A stretch of 36,160 bases of DNA from Actinomycetota bacterium (lineage in GTDB: Bacteria; Actinomycetota; Thermoleophilia; RBG-16-64-13): assembly GCA_012729575.1 (NCBI GenBank), contig JAAYCW010000041.1, positions 1 through 36,160 of the forward strand, read 5' to 3'. Of the stretch, positions 1 to 8,109 are shown piece after piece. Position 1 is the stretch's first letter. The number at the start of each line of letters is the position of its first letter. A program made the position numbers and the translations under genes. Below the pieces are notes generated by a model. It worked only from the letters and a program-made list of their open reading frames with translations. It did no database searches and had not been told where the DNA came from.

Positions 1-37
1 AGTACTAAACCTCAAGACTATACCACAGGCCCTATTT

Positions 38-1237
38 CTAACCCTTGACGCAGCCCTCACGCATCGTCTCGCTCCACGGCCGAGTGGACCGGATCGTGCC
101 CGCCATAACCACCAGGTCTCTGTCGTACAGCACCGCCGTCTGGCCGGGAGATACCCCCATTGCCGGCTCCTCAAGAATGACGGCGACGGCTTCGTGGCGG
201 GCAGAGGCGGGTTCATCCCCGACCGCCGGCGGCAAAGTGTCAACCTGGACCTGACCCCCGCCTTCCGCCGTGCTCCCCGATACGCGTGCCCGGACGCTGC
301 CTCCGGTGGAACGCCATTGCATCAGCAGACTCCGGGAAGGTTGCGGGCGGTGGCACACGACATCTTCCAACACCACTCCCCCAGCGGCAGTGCCTTCCGG
401 AGGTCCAACGACTACCTCCCGTCGTTCAGCAGACAGCGCCACCACATACAAGGGCCGGTCGGCGGATATTCCCAAGCCCTTTCTCTGGCCGATGGTGAAG
501 TTGTAGGTGCCCGAGTGCCGGCCGAGCTGCCGCCCACTCAAATCCACAATCGCGCCGGGAAGCTCTCCGAGGCGCTGCCGGAGAAAGCGACGGTGATCGT
601 CGTCGGAGATGAAGCATATCTCTTGGCTCTCCGCCGCTACCTCGTTCTCCAGGCCCGCTCCGGCCGCCAGCCTTCTCACTTCGGCCTTGGTCAGAGATCC
701 CAATGGGAAGAGGCAGTGGCTCAGCAATCCGGGTGGGACTTCGGCAAGAACGTAGGATTGGTCCTTCCTGCGGTCGACGCCTCGGGCGAGCGCACCCGGG
801 CTGCCGATGAGGCGGGCGTAATGGCCGGTGGCGATCCGGGAGAGCCCCGACTTTCGGGCGATCTCCAAAAGCAATCCGAAACGGATCCGGGCGTTGCACT
901 TCACGCAGGGGTTGGGAGTCCTTCCTTGCGCGTACTGGTCCACGAAGTAGCTCACCACCCCGGAGGAGAAGACATCGCCGGCGTCGACCACCGCGTGGGC
1001 GATGTCCAGACGTTCAGCGACCTGGGCGGCTCGAGCTACGTCCTGGACGGAGCGGCCCGTCCGCCGGTCTGAAGAGCCGGGGTCACTCCATAGGCGCAGC
1101 GTCACCGCCGAGACCCTGTAGCCCTGCTCGCGCAGCAGCAGGGCGGCAACAGCGCTATCGACACCTCCGCTGAGGCCCACCAGGACCCCGCGCTCGTCCG
1201 GCTCGCCCCGCGCACAGTCGTACACCTCGGTTGTCAC
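38..1237 (-). CDS. mnmA: tRNA-specific 2-thiouridylase MnmA
   Basis: MnmA activates the wobble uridine (U34) of certain tRNAs with ATP and inserts sulfur to give 2-thiouridine, in the cytoplasm. The N-terminal PP-loop is visible as VGLSGGVDSAVAALLL at residues 20-35. The two catalytic cysteines are expected at C114 (in NPCVKCN) and C208 (in SQEICFISDD). GHYARL and the C-terminal beta-barrel region (RKGLG, then VVVGP) also fit the family. I chose the GTG at 1237 because AGGGGGT lies six bases upstream. The frame stays open to an ATG at 1288, but those 17 codons run through a palindrome that looks like the terminator of the preceding gene. From the GTG the protein has 399 residues, slightly longer than the usual 360-380. 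It follows the lipoprotein gene on the same strand. The family assignment is very secure; the start is fairly secure. Confidence 0.96.
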   Translation of the reverse strand: MTTEVYDCARGEPDERGVLVGLSGGVDSAVAALLLREQGYRVSAVTLRLWSDPGSSDRRTGRSVQDVARAAQVAERLDIAHAVVDAGDVFSSGVVSYFVDQYAQGRTPNPCVKCNARIRFGLLLEIARKSGLSRIATGHYARLIGSPGALARGVDRRKDQSYVLAEVPPGLLSHCLFPLGSLTKAEVRRLAAGAGLENEVAAESQEICFISDDDHRRFLRQRLGELPGAIVDLSGRQLGRHSGTYNFTIGQRKGLGISADRPLYVVALSAERREVVVGPPEGTAAGGVVLEDVVCHRPQPSRSLLMQWRSTGGSVRARVSGSTAEGGGQVQVDTLPPAVGDEPASARHEAVAVILEEPAMGVSPGQTAVLYDRDLVVMAGTIRSTRPWSETMREGCVKG

Positions 1238-1255
1238 AGCACCCCCTACTACCAG

Positions 1256-1279
1256 AAAGGCCGGGATATCCCGGCCTTT
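1256..1279 (-). terminator. Perfect 24-base palindrome, likely intrinsic terminator
   Basis: Positions 1256-1279 form a perfect inverted repeat with two 10-base arms (AAAGGCCGGG and its complement) around ATAT. It lies 27 bases after the lipoprotein stop codon and ends in TTT on the minus strand. The uridine tract is short, so termination strength is uncertain. It also sits just upstream of the mnmA ribosome-binding site and could act on that leader. Confidence 0.55.
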
Positions 1280-1305
1280 GCACACCAATCCATGTCTGCC
1301 GGGAA

Positions 1306-1821
1306 CTAGGTCCTGTCGAGGTTCACCAGGGCTTGATTGAGGGTTCCCTCGTCCACGTAGCCGTTCCAGACATCCTTCACGATCCCCTCCCTGTCTATGA
1401 GGATCAGTTCCGGCGGATATCCCACATCCAGGAGCGCGGAGAGGTCACCGTATGCATCCGGTGTCTTGTAGTCGTAGGCCAGGAACACGTAATCTCGGAA
1501 AGAGGAGGTGAGCGCGTTCAGGTTCTCGATGACCATAACGTCATCCGTCCCACCCGTGACATAGAAGAGAACTACGATGGGCTTTTCACCATAGACATCC
1601 GTGAAGGCGGGTGGAGTGTCCTCGGTGGTGTCGACGCTCTGCCCTATGAGATCGTCCCCGGCGCTCCCGGAGCCCGAGCGAACAGTGGTGGTGACCAAGC
1701 TGGTGGTAGTGGTCTCGTCCTCCCCGCCACCACAACCCCATAAGAGCGTCGCCGCAAACAGAATCAAGACCAACACACTGAGCTGCTGTCTACTTCGTCT
1801 GGCCATCGCCTTCCTTCCCAT
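1306..1821 (-). CDS. Lipoprotein with thioredoxin-like (TlpA/AhpC-type) domain lacking CXXC
   Basis: This is a 171-residue predicted lipoprotein. The N-terminus has basic residues (RKAMARRSRQQ), a hydrophobic stretch (LSVLVLILFAATLL) and a lipobox-like LWGC followed by GGG. A Ser/Thr-rich linker (DETTTTSLVTTTVRSG) precedes the domain. The rest reads like a TlpA/ResA-type thioredoxin fold: EKPIVVLFYV occupies the strand before the active site, YPPELILIDREG resembles the cis-proline strand, and a final helix follows. Where a thiol-disulfide oxidoreductase would have WCxxC, this protein has TGGTDD, so it has no redox cysteines after processing. I infer an anchored binding or scaffold role, or a peroxiredoxin-like relic; the substrate is unknown. 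Two starts are possible: ATG at 1821 (GGTGGAG upstream) and ATG at 1806 (GGAAGG upstream), both leaving an intact signal peptide. It is transcribed alone between aspS and mnmA. Confidence 0.7.
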   Translation of the reverse strand: MGRKAMARRSRQQLSVLVLILFAATLLWGCGGGEDETTTTSLVTTTVRSGSGSAGDDLIGQSVDTTEDTPPAFTDVYGEKPIVVLFYVTGGTDDVMVIENLNALTSSFRDYVFLAYDYKTPDAYGDLSALLDVGYPPELILIDREGIVKDVWNGYVDEGTLNQALVNLDRT

Positions 1822-2063
1822 AAGAATGCTCCACCTTGCCGTGTCTGACAGGCGCTTGAACCTGCCTAAGCAGGTGGGTGACCGTCCCTGAAAGGGAAAA
1901 TACGCCGTTCAGGCGAACAAGCCTCCCAAGCGAAATGTGTTGGCTCAAGTTTGGGCCAGATCACGAACAAGGTCGAGCATCATGAGGGTAGCACACGCCC
2001 ATTCCCCCGGCAATGTGGCTTCTACCCCCTCCCCTCACACCCGATGCGGGCAGAGCCGGACCC
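1822..2063. other. Intergenic region between aspS and the lipoprotein gene
   Basis: This 242-base gap is the longest in the window. I see no gene in it. It contains one small hairpin on the minus strand (ACCTGC-TTAG-GCAGGT, near 1861-1876) just upstream of the lipoprotein gene. No convincing promoter hexamer pair was found, although the lipoprotein promoter should lie here. Confidence 0.5.
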
Positions 2064-3818
2064 TCATATGGTCTTGATGCGGAGCTCTCGCAACTGGTCG
2101 GCAGTGACATTGGAGGGCGCGTCCGTCAAGGGACAAGAACCGCTGGCGGTCTTCGGAAAGGCGATCACATCACGGATGGACGTCTCTCCGGCCATAAGCA
2201 TCACCGTGCGGTCGAGTCCCAGACCTATTCCGCCGAGCGGCGGTATCCCGTAGTCCATGGCTTCCACCAGGAACCCGAACTTGGCTTCGATCTCAGGCTC
2301 GGTCAGTCCCAGCGCAGAGAACACCGCTTCCTGCATCTCTGGGTCTGAGATGCGGAGAGAGCCGCTACCCAGCTCCACCCCGTTCAAGACCAAGTCATAG
2401 GCGTACGTACCAAGCTCGAGCGGTCTCTTCTGCAAGTCCTCCAAGCAGTCGATTCTCGGCTTGGTAAAAGGATGATGCTGCGCCTTCAGGCGTTTCTCAC
2501 GCCCGTCGTATTCGAACATGGGGAAGTCCACGATCCAGGCAAACGACCATCCCTTCCGTTCGATCGCCAGCCGGGAGGCGAGGGCCAGGCGGAGGGCGCC
2601 CAGACTCGGCTCCGCCACCCCCTTCTGGTCGGCAATGAGAAGCAGGATGTCCCCGGCCCGAGCTCCAAACCTGTCCAGCAGAATCTGCATCTGCTCGGGA
2701 CGCGAGAACTTCTGCAGGGGGGATCGTGTCCCACCTTCTTCGACCCAAACGGGGACGAGACCCTTCGCACCGAAGACGGCAGCTTCCGAAGCGAGATCGT
2801 CCACGTCCTTGCGGGAGAAGCGGGCGCCACCTTCTGCCCGTATGCCTCGTACCACGCCTCCCCCCGAGACCGTATCGGCGAAGACGCGAAACTCCATCTC
2901 ACCTGCCAGGTCGGTCACGTCGACGATCTCCATGCCGAACCTGAGGTCGGGCTTGTCACTCCCGTAGCGTGCCATCGCCTCTGAGTAGGTAAGGCGCGGG
3001 AAGGGTCTGGACAGCTCCACATCGAGCGCGTCCTTGAAGGCGGAAACAAACATGCCCTCGACCATCTCCTGGATGTCGGCCTCGTCGACGAAACTCATCT
3101 CGATGTCGATCTGGGTGTGCTCGGGCTGCCGGTCGGCCCGGAGATCCTCATCCCGAAAGGCCCGAGCGATCTGGTAGTAGCGCTCGAAGCCGGCGATCAT
3201 CAGCAACTGCTTGAAGAGCTGTGGGGACTGCGGCAGAGCATAGAACTCTCCCGGTCTCAAACGGCTCGGGACGAGAAAGTCGCGTGCTCCTTCAGGTGTG
3301 CTCTTACTGAGGATAGGGGTCTCCACGTCGATGAACCCCTGGCCCCCCAGGTAGCGCCGGACCGATTGGACCAGCTGGTGCCTTAGCAGCAGGTTGTGGA
3401 ACATGCGGGGCCGCCGCAGGTCTATGTACCGGTACTTGAGGCGTAGGGTCTCGTCGACATCGAGATCGTCCTCGGGGGCAAAAGGCGGGGTGGCAGCGGC
3501 CGCCAGGATCTTCATGCTCTCCACCACTATCTCCACTCCACCCGTGGGCAGATTGGGGTTGATCCGCTCCGGGGACCGGGCCAGCACGGTACCTGTGGCT
3601 GTGAGTACGTATTCGCTTCGCAATTCTTCAGCCTGCGCGTGAACAGCCGGTGAGCTCTCGGCCTCGAAGACCAGCTGGACGATCCCCGTCCGGTCGCGTA
3701 GGTCGACGAATATCAGACCGCCGTGGTCACGCCTCCGCTGGACCCATCCGGCCACTGTGGCCCGCCGGCCAACGGACTCCTCGCGGAAGTTGCCGCACCA
3801 TTCATCTCTGTATCCCAC
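2064..3818 (-). CDS. aspS: Aspartyl-tRNA synthetase (bacterial type, possibly non-discriminating)
   Basis: This class II synthetase charges tRNA-Asp with aspartate. The 584-residue length matches bacterial AspRS with the GAD insertion. An N-terminal anticodon-binding OB-fold (VAGWVQRRRDHGGLIFVDLR, residues 22-41) is followed by the catalytic core. Motif 2 is at about 217-243 (IARAFRDEDLRADRQPEHTQ) and motif 3 near the C-terminus (GIGLGLDRTVMLM). The OB-fold has RDHGG where discriminating enzymes such as E. coli have a leucine (RDLG). Histidine here has been linked to enzymes that also aspartylate tRNA-Asn, so this may be a non-discriminating AspRS feeding GatCAB; that is inference. The ATG at 3818 lies 34 bases after the hisS stop, so the two genes are probably co-transcribed. 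AspRS identity is very secure. Confidence 0.97.
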   Translation of the reverse strand: MGYRDEWCGNFREESVGRRATVAGWVQRRRDHGGLIFVDLRDRTGIVQLVFEAESSPAVHAQAEELRSEYVLTATGTVLARSPERINPNLPTGGVEIVVESMKILAAAATPPFAPEDDLDVDETLRLKYRYIDLRRPRMFHNLLLRHQLVQSVRRYLGGQGFIDVETPILSKSTPEGARDFLVPSRLRPGEFYALPQSPQLFKQLLMIAGFERYYQIARAFRDEDLRADRQPEHTQIDIEMSFVDEADIQEMVEGMFVSAFKDALDVELSRPFPRLTYSEAMARYGSDKPDLRFGMEIVDVTDLAGEMEFRVFADTVSGGGVVRGIRAEGGARFSRKDVDDLASEAAVFGAKGLVPVWVEEGGTRSPLQKFSRPEQMQILLDRFGARAGDILLLIADQKGVAEPSLGALRLALASRLAIERKGWSFAWIVDFPMFEYDGREKRLKAQHHPFTKPRIDCLEDLQKRPLELGTYAYDLVLNGVELGSGSLRISDPEMQEAVFSALGLTEPEIEAKFGFLVEAMDYGIPPLGGIGLGLDRTVMLMAGETSIRDVIAFPKTASGSCPLTDAPSNVTADQLRELRIKTI

Positions 3819-3852
3819 GGTTGGTCCTTTGCTCCTTCTGGTCTAGATGCCC

Positions 3853-5127
3853 TCAGAGGTCCGCAGACTGAGCGGCTGCAAGGGACACCGCTTCCTGCCC
3901 CGGCAACGACCTCTCAATTCCTGAAACGAGATCCCGCACGGTCACCACATGGTCGGCCAGTTCTTGTTCGCCAAGGATGAAGGCATAACGAGCCTTGCTG
4001 CGGCCCGCCTGCTTCATCTGGCCTTTGGCGCTGCGGCTCATGTAATCCAGCTCGGCTGCGACACCCAGGCTGCGACATTGGTGGGCGAGGGAGAAGGCCT
4101 CTCTCCGAGCCTCATCGGTGAGGGCGACCAAATACACCACCGGATGCCGCGGCCCCGGCGGCGTTCCTCCTCCCCGGGCGAGGGCCAGGATGATGCGCTC
4201 TACGCCGGTACCGAAGCCGACGCCCGGCGTAGCCGGGCCGCCGATGGTCTCTACGAGGTCGTCGTAGCGTCCTCCGCCTCCCACACCCGACTGCGCTCCC
4301 AGCAGTGGAGATTGGAACTCGAAGGTGGTGCGGGTGTAGTAGTCCATCCCGCGGACCAAGGTGTGGTCGGGCACGAAGGAGATGTCTTGCACCGCGAGAC
4401 ACTCCTGTAGGCGAGCGTGATGGGCGGCGCAAGCGGGACAGAGGTGATCGGTCAGGCGGGGAGCCGTTTCCAATGCCTCCCGGCACGCCGGCACCTTGCA
4501 GTCGAAGGTGCGCATGGGATTGAGCTGGGCCCTCTCGCGGCACTCGCCGCAGAACGCTTCGGTATTCTTCGCCAGAAACTCTCTAAGAGCGGCCGAATAG
4601 CCGGGACGACACTCTCTGCAACCCATAGAATTGAGCCGGAGATCGAGCTCCTTGAGGCCCAACTCCCGGTAAAGAGCCGCCAACACTCCGATGACCTCGG
4701 CATCGACCTCGGGCGCGGCGGAGCCGAAAGCCTCGATGCCCAGCTGATGATGCTGGCGGTAGCGCCCCGACTGCGGGCTCTCATAGCGGAACATGGGGCT
4801 GTGGTAGTAGAGCTTCACCGGCTGCGGAAGCGTGTGCATGCCGTGCTCTATGTACGCTCGAGCCACCGGCGCCGTGCCCTCCGGACGCAGAGTCATACTG
4901 CGTCCGCCCAGGTCTTCGAACGTGTACATCTCTTTGCGGACGATATCCGTGGACTCCCCCACCCCTCGAGAGAAGAGCCTCGTCTCCTCGAACGTAGGGG
5001 TGTCGATGCGACCGTAGCCGTAACGTTGGAAGACCGCCTCGGCCTGGCTGACTACCCAGCGTCGCAGCGGTTGGTCGTCAGGGAGGATGTCGTAGGTGCC
5101 CTTGGGTGCGCTGACCGGCTCAGCCAT
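3853..5127 (-). CDS. hisS: Histidyl-tRNA synthetase
   Basis: HisRS is a class II synthetase that attaches histidine to tRNA-His. The 424-residue reading from ATG 5127 starts MAEPVSAPKGTYDILPDD, the usual HisRS N-terminus. Family signatures follow: TLRPEGTAPVARAYIEH, then FRYESPQSGRYRQHHQLGIE (motif 2 region), the histidine-binding LVRGMDYYTRTTFEF, and GGGGRYDDLVETIGG. A C-terminal anticodon-binding domain ends the protein. The open frame extends another 73 codons upstream, but that stretch is the antisense-like shadow of the MBL hydrolase gene and has no HisRS similarity. The start overlaps the end of the hydrolase gene by eight bases, which suggests translational coupling. aspS follows after 34 bases, giving the common hisS-aspS pair. 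Confidence 0.97.
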   Translation of the reverse strand: MAEPVSAPKGTYDILPDDQPLRRWVVSQAEAVFQRYGYGRIDTPTFEETRLFSRGVGESTDIVRKEMYTFEDLGGRSMTLRPEGTAPVARAYIEHGMHTLPQPVKLYYHSPMFRYESPQSGRYRQHHQLGIEAFGSAAPEVDAEVIGVLAALYRELGLKELDLRLNSMGCRECRPGYSAALREFLAKNTEAFCGECRERAQLNPMRTFDCKVPACREALETAPRLTDHLCPACAAHHARLQECLAVQDISFVPDHTLVRGMDYYTRTTFEFQSPLLGAQSGVGGGGRYDDLVETIGGPATPGVGFGTGVERIILALARGGGTPPGPRHPVVYLVALTDEARREAFSLAHQCRSLGVAAELDYMSRSAKGQMKQAGRSKARYAFILGEQELADHVVTVRDLVSGIERSLPGQEAVSLAAAQSADL

Positions 5128-5755
5128 CAGCTTCGAGCCCTCCGAGGAACGGGTTCTCGGCCAGCTCCTCCCCCAAAGTGGTCGACCACTGGTGACCGGG
5201 GTGGATCGGTGTGGACGCTGGATAGAGTGAGGCAAGCCGCTGAATGGAGGTGAGAAGCGTGGCGAAATCGCCGCCCGGGAAGTCCGTACGGCCCACCGAA
5301 CGGTAGAACAGAAGGTCGCCGCAGAACAGATGGCCGTCGATGTCAAAGGTAAGCGAGCCCACGGCGTGTCCGGGCGTGCTTAGCACCTTGATGGAGAGAG
5401 AGCCAACCTCGACCGTATCTCCATCCGCTACCACCTTCACCGCTTCCGCAGCAACCGCCGACATCTTCTGCCCAAAGGCCGGGCACTCTTCGATCCCTTC
5501 AAGCACCGGCGCCACTTCGGCCGCACAGTACACGGGTGCTCCCGTCGCCTCCACCAAACCCTTGACGCCTCCGATGTGATCGAAGTGTCCATGGGTGACG
5601 AGGATGGCCTCCAGGCTCAATTCTTCCTTCGCGATGTGGCGCAACAGCTGATCGGGTTCCGCCCCCGGGTCGATTGCGCACATACGACGTTGCTCATCGT
5701 AGACCAAGTAGCAGTTGGCCTGATTGATCCCTACGGGTGCACAGAGAATATTCAT
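5120..5755 (-). CDS. MBL-fold metallo-hydrolase, GloB/YcbL-like
   Basis: This small glyoxalase II-like metallo-beta-lactamase-fold hydrolase has about 211 residues from ATG 5755. The zinc motif THGHFDHIGG is clear, and later metal ligands appear in STPGHAVGS, in DGHLFCGDLLF, and in HPGHQWST near the C-terminus. The N-terminal strand MNILCAPVGINQANCYLV is typical of the family. It is shorter than true GloB and lacks its full substrate-binding C-terminal domain, so the physiological thioester substrate is not known. An alternative TTG start at 5797 would add 14 residues with weak support. The position between rel and hisS is conserved in many Gram-positive genomes. The stop overlaps the hisS start. 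Family secure, substrate unknown. Confidence 0.88.
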   Translation of the reverse strand: MNILCAPVGINQANCYLVYDEQRRMCAIDPGAEPDQLLRHIAKEELSLEAILVTHGHFDHIGGVKGLVEATGAPVYCAAEVAPVLEGIEECPAFGQKMSAVAAEAVKVVADGDTVEVGSLSIKVLSTPGHAVGSLTFDIDGHLFCGDLLFYRSVGRTDFPGGDFATLLTSIQRLASLYPASTPIHPGHQWSTTLGEELAENPFLGGLEADG

Positions 5756-5848
5756 GACGCGAGATTCTACCAGAGGCTGAGGCCTGACTGGTCGCAAGTT
5801 ATCGGTCTCCGTGAGACCTCGTACGGGAAAGGCAGCGGTCCCACCGCG

Positions 5849-8068
5849 TCAGTGCGGGGTCACCCGATAAGCGTCATAGACCGTGTCGATGCGGCGGATG
5901 CGCTGTAGCACTGTCTCCAGGTAGTCGATCTCCGGCACTTCGAAGACGAAACGGTCTCGGACCATGTTGTTTCGCGCCGTGGTCACCTGAGCGGCAATGA
6001 TGCTGATGCCGCTCTCGCTCAAGGTGCGGGAGATGTCCTCCAGCAGATGGTCTCGATCGTAAGCCTCCACCTGCACCTCCACACGCAGGGGCGTCTTTGC
6101 CTTGCTGTCCCACTCCACGTGGGTGAAACGCTCGGGATTCTTCTCCAAAGCCTTGACGTTGGGGCAATCCCGCCGATGGACGGTGATGCCACGCCCCAGG
6201 GATATGTAACCGACCACGTCGTCGCCCGGTACCGGCCGGCAACACTGGGGAAGTCGCACGGCGACATCCTCGATGCCGTCGACCTTGATACCCAACTGGT
6301 GGGCCGAGGGCGCCCCTTTCATGTCTCCCTTGGTGACCGTCTCCGGCATGGAGAGACTTGCCGCCGCGGCCTCGCCCTCCCGGTTGACACTCTGGATGAT
6401 ACGCTGCACCACGTGCTGCGTGCTCAACTTGCCCGAACCGATGGCTATGAAGAAATCATCCCTCTTTGCGTAGTTGGACTCCTTCATAACCTCGCCCAAC
6501 ATGTCCGAGTTCATCAGCCGCTGGGCAGGTAGCCCCTGCTTGCGGAAGGCCTCCAAAAGAGCCTCACGTCCCAGGTGACCCGCATCCTCTCGCCGCTCTC
6601 GGTTGAACCACTGCCGGATCTTATTGCGGGCGCCCGAGCTGGCCACGAACTGCAGCCAATCGCGTGACGGGCCCTGAGCCGTCTTGGAGGTGAGGATCTC
6701 GACGATGTCCCCCGATTGGAGCTTATAGGTTAGAGGTACGATGTGCCCGTCGACCTTAGCTCCAACGCAGCGGTGGCCGACGTCGGTATGGATTGCGTAG
6801 GCGAAATCGACCGGAGTGGACCCCGCCGGCAGGCTCTTGACCTCACCCTTGGGCGTGAACACATAGACCTCATCCTTGAATAGATCTATGTGCAGAGACT
6901 CCATGAACTCGCCCGCGTCCTTCGTCTCCGACTGCCAATCCATGATCTGTCGCAGCCACTGCAGCTTCTCCATGTGGGCATCGGTGCGCTGAGTGGGGCG
7001 GCCGGTCTTGTCCTTGTACATCCAGTGAGCAGCGATGCCGTACTGGGCGGTCTCGTGCATCTCCTTGGTGCGGATCTGGATCTCGAGCGGCTTCCCCTGC
7101 GGGCCCATGACCGTTGTGTGCAGCGACTGGTACATATTGAACTTAGGCATGGCTATGTAGTCTTTGAAACGACCGGGGACCGGCTTCCACAGCGTGTGGA
7201 TGATCCCCAGCGCCGCGTAGCAGTCTTTCACCGAATCGACCAAGACGCGAAGAGCGATCAGATCGAAGATCTCGTTGAATTCCTTGCCCCGGCGTACCAT
7301 CTTGTCGTAGATGGAGTAGAAGTGCTTGGCCCGGCCCACGATCTCGCTCTCTATGTTGACTGCCGCGAGTTCTCGAACCAGGATAGCCCTCGCCTCCTCC
7401 ATGTCTCGCTCCCGATCGGCCCGGCGCTGGGCCACCATGCGCTGTATCTCCTGATACTTGCGCGGATGTAGGGTAGCGAACGACAAGTCCTCCAACTCCC
7501 ATCGGATAGACTCGATGCCCAACCGGTGGGCCAAGGGTGCGTAGACCTCGAGGGTCTCCTTCGCCTTCTGGATCTGCTTCTCTTTTCCCAGATAGCCGAG
7601 AGTGCGCATGTTGTGCAGACGGTCGGCCAATTTGATGAGGATGACCCGTATATCCTTGGCCATGGCTACGATCATCTTCCGGATGTTTTCGGCCTGCTCT
7701 TCTTCGTCCGTGCTGAACGACATCATAGACAGCTTGGTGACTCCGTCGACGAGAAGGGCTACTTCATCACCGAAACTCTCCTTGACGGCCTCTATGGGCA
7801 TGCCGGTGTCTTCGACGACATCGTGGAGCAGCGCAGCCACCAAAGTGGCGACGTCGAGCCCCAACTCTGCACAGATGACCGCAGTGCCCACCGGGTGATT
7901 GATATAGGGCTCACCGCTCGCCCGCAGTTGGGCGGCGTGCTGAACGGCCGCTACTTCGAAGGCACGGCTTAGTAAATCCCGGTCGAAACCGGGGTTATAC
8001 CGCTCTATCTTGCCGACCAGACCGTCCAGTAGACTACGGTGGCGCTCCACGATCTCATCGGGCGCCAT
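5849..8068 (-). CDS. rel: Bifunctional (p)ppGpp synthetase/hydrolase Rel (RelA/SpoT family)
   Basis: Rel makes and degrades the alarmone (p)ppGpp and controls the stringent response. In the 739-residue reading from ATG 8068, the hydrolase HD domain is intact (ALLHDVVEDTG, HD at about 82-83). The synthetase domain carries RFKD at 300-303, the RXKD form of bifunctional enzymes rather than the EXDD of monofunctional RelA. NMYQSLHTTV and LEIQIRTKEMHETAQYGIAAHW also mark the synthetase. A TGS domain (about 398-460, VYVFTPKGEV), a Cys-rich zinc-finger region (LPQCCRPVPGDDVVGY) and a C-terminal ACT domain (about 660-739) complete the standard layout. The frame opens further upstream to a GTG at 8137 that overlaps recJ, but the family N-terminus aligns better with 8068. 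It lies in the recJ-rel-MBL-hisS-aspS block. Confidence 0.95.
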   Translation of the reverse strand: MAPDEIVERHRSLLDGLVGKIERYNPGFDRDLLSRAFEVAAVQHAAQLRASGEPYINHPVGTAVICAELGLDVATLVAALLHDVVEDTGMPIEAVKESFGDEVALLVDGVTKLSMMSFSTDEEEQAENIRKMIVAMAKDIRVILIKLADRLHNMRTLGYLGKEKQIQKAKETLEVYAPLAHRLGIESIRWELEDLSFATLHPRKYQEIQRMVAQRRADRERDMEEARAILVRELAAVNIESEIVGRAKHFYSIYDKMVRRGKEFNEIFDLIALRVLVDSVKDCYAALGIIHTLWKPVPGRFKDYIAMPKFNMYQSLHTTVMGPQGKPLEIQIRTKEMHETAQYGIAAHWMYKDKTGRPTQRTDAHMEKLQWLRQIMDWQSETKDAGEFMESLHIDLFKDEVYVFTPKGEVKSLPAGSTPVDFAYAIHTDVGHRCVGAKVDGHIVPLTYKLQSGDIVEILTSKTAQGPSRDWLQFVASSGARNKIRQWFNRERREDAGHLGREALLEAFRKQGLPAQRLMNSDMLGEVMKESNYAKRDDFFIAIGSGKLSTQHVVQRIIQSVNREGEAAAASLSMPETVTKGDMKGAPSAHQLGIKVDGIEDVAVRLPQCCRPVPGDDVVGYISLGRGITVHRRDCPNVKALEKNPERFTHVEWDSKAKTPLRVEVQVEAYDRDHLLEDISRTLSESGISIIAAQVTTARNNMVRDRFVFEVPEIDYLETVLQRIRRIDTVYDAYRVTPH

Positions 8069-8109
8069 GGTCGCCGCCTGCCCTCGGCGAGGGCCGGGCT
8101 GAGAGGTTT

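Noticed and set aside
4417-5253. 278-codon open frame on the plus strand opposite hisS
   Set aside because: It is antisense to hisS motifs and has no recognisable features. The same applies to the plus-strand frame at 194-1072 opposite mnmA.
5804-5818. GGTCTC/GAGACC hairpin after rel
   Set aside because: The stem is only six pairs with no U-tract, and it could arise by chance; not enough to call a terminator.
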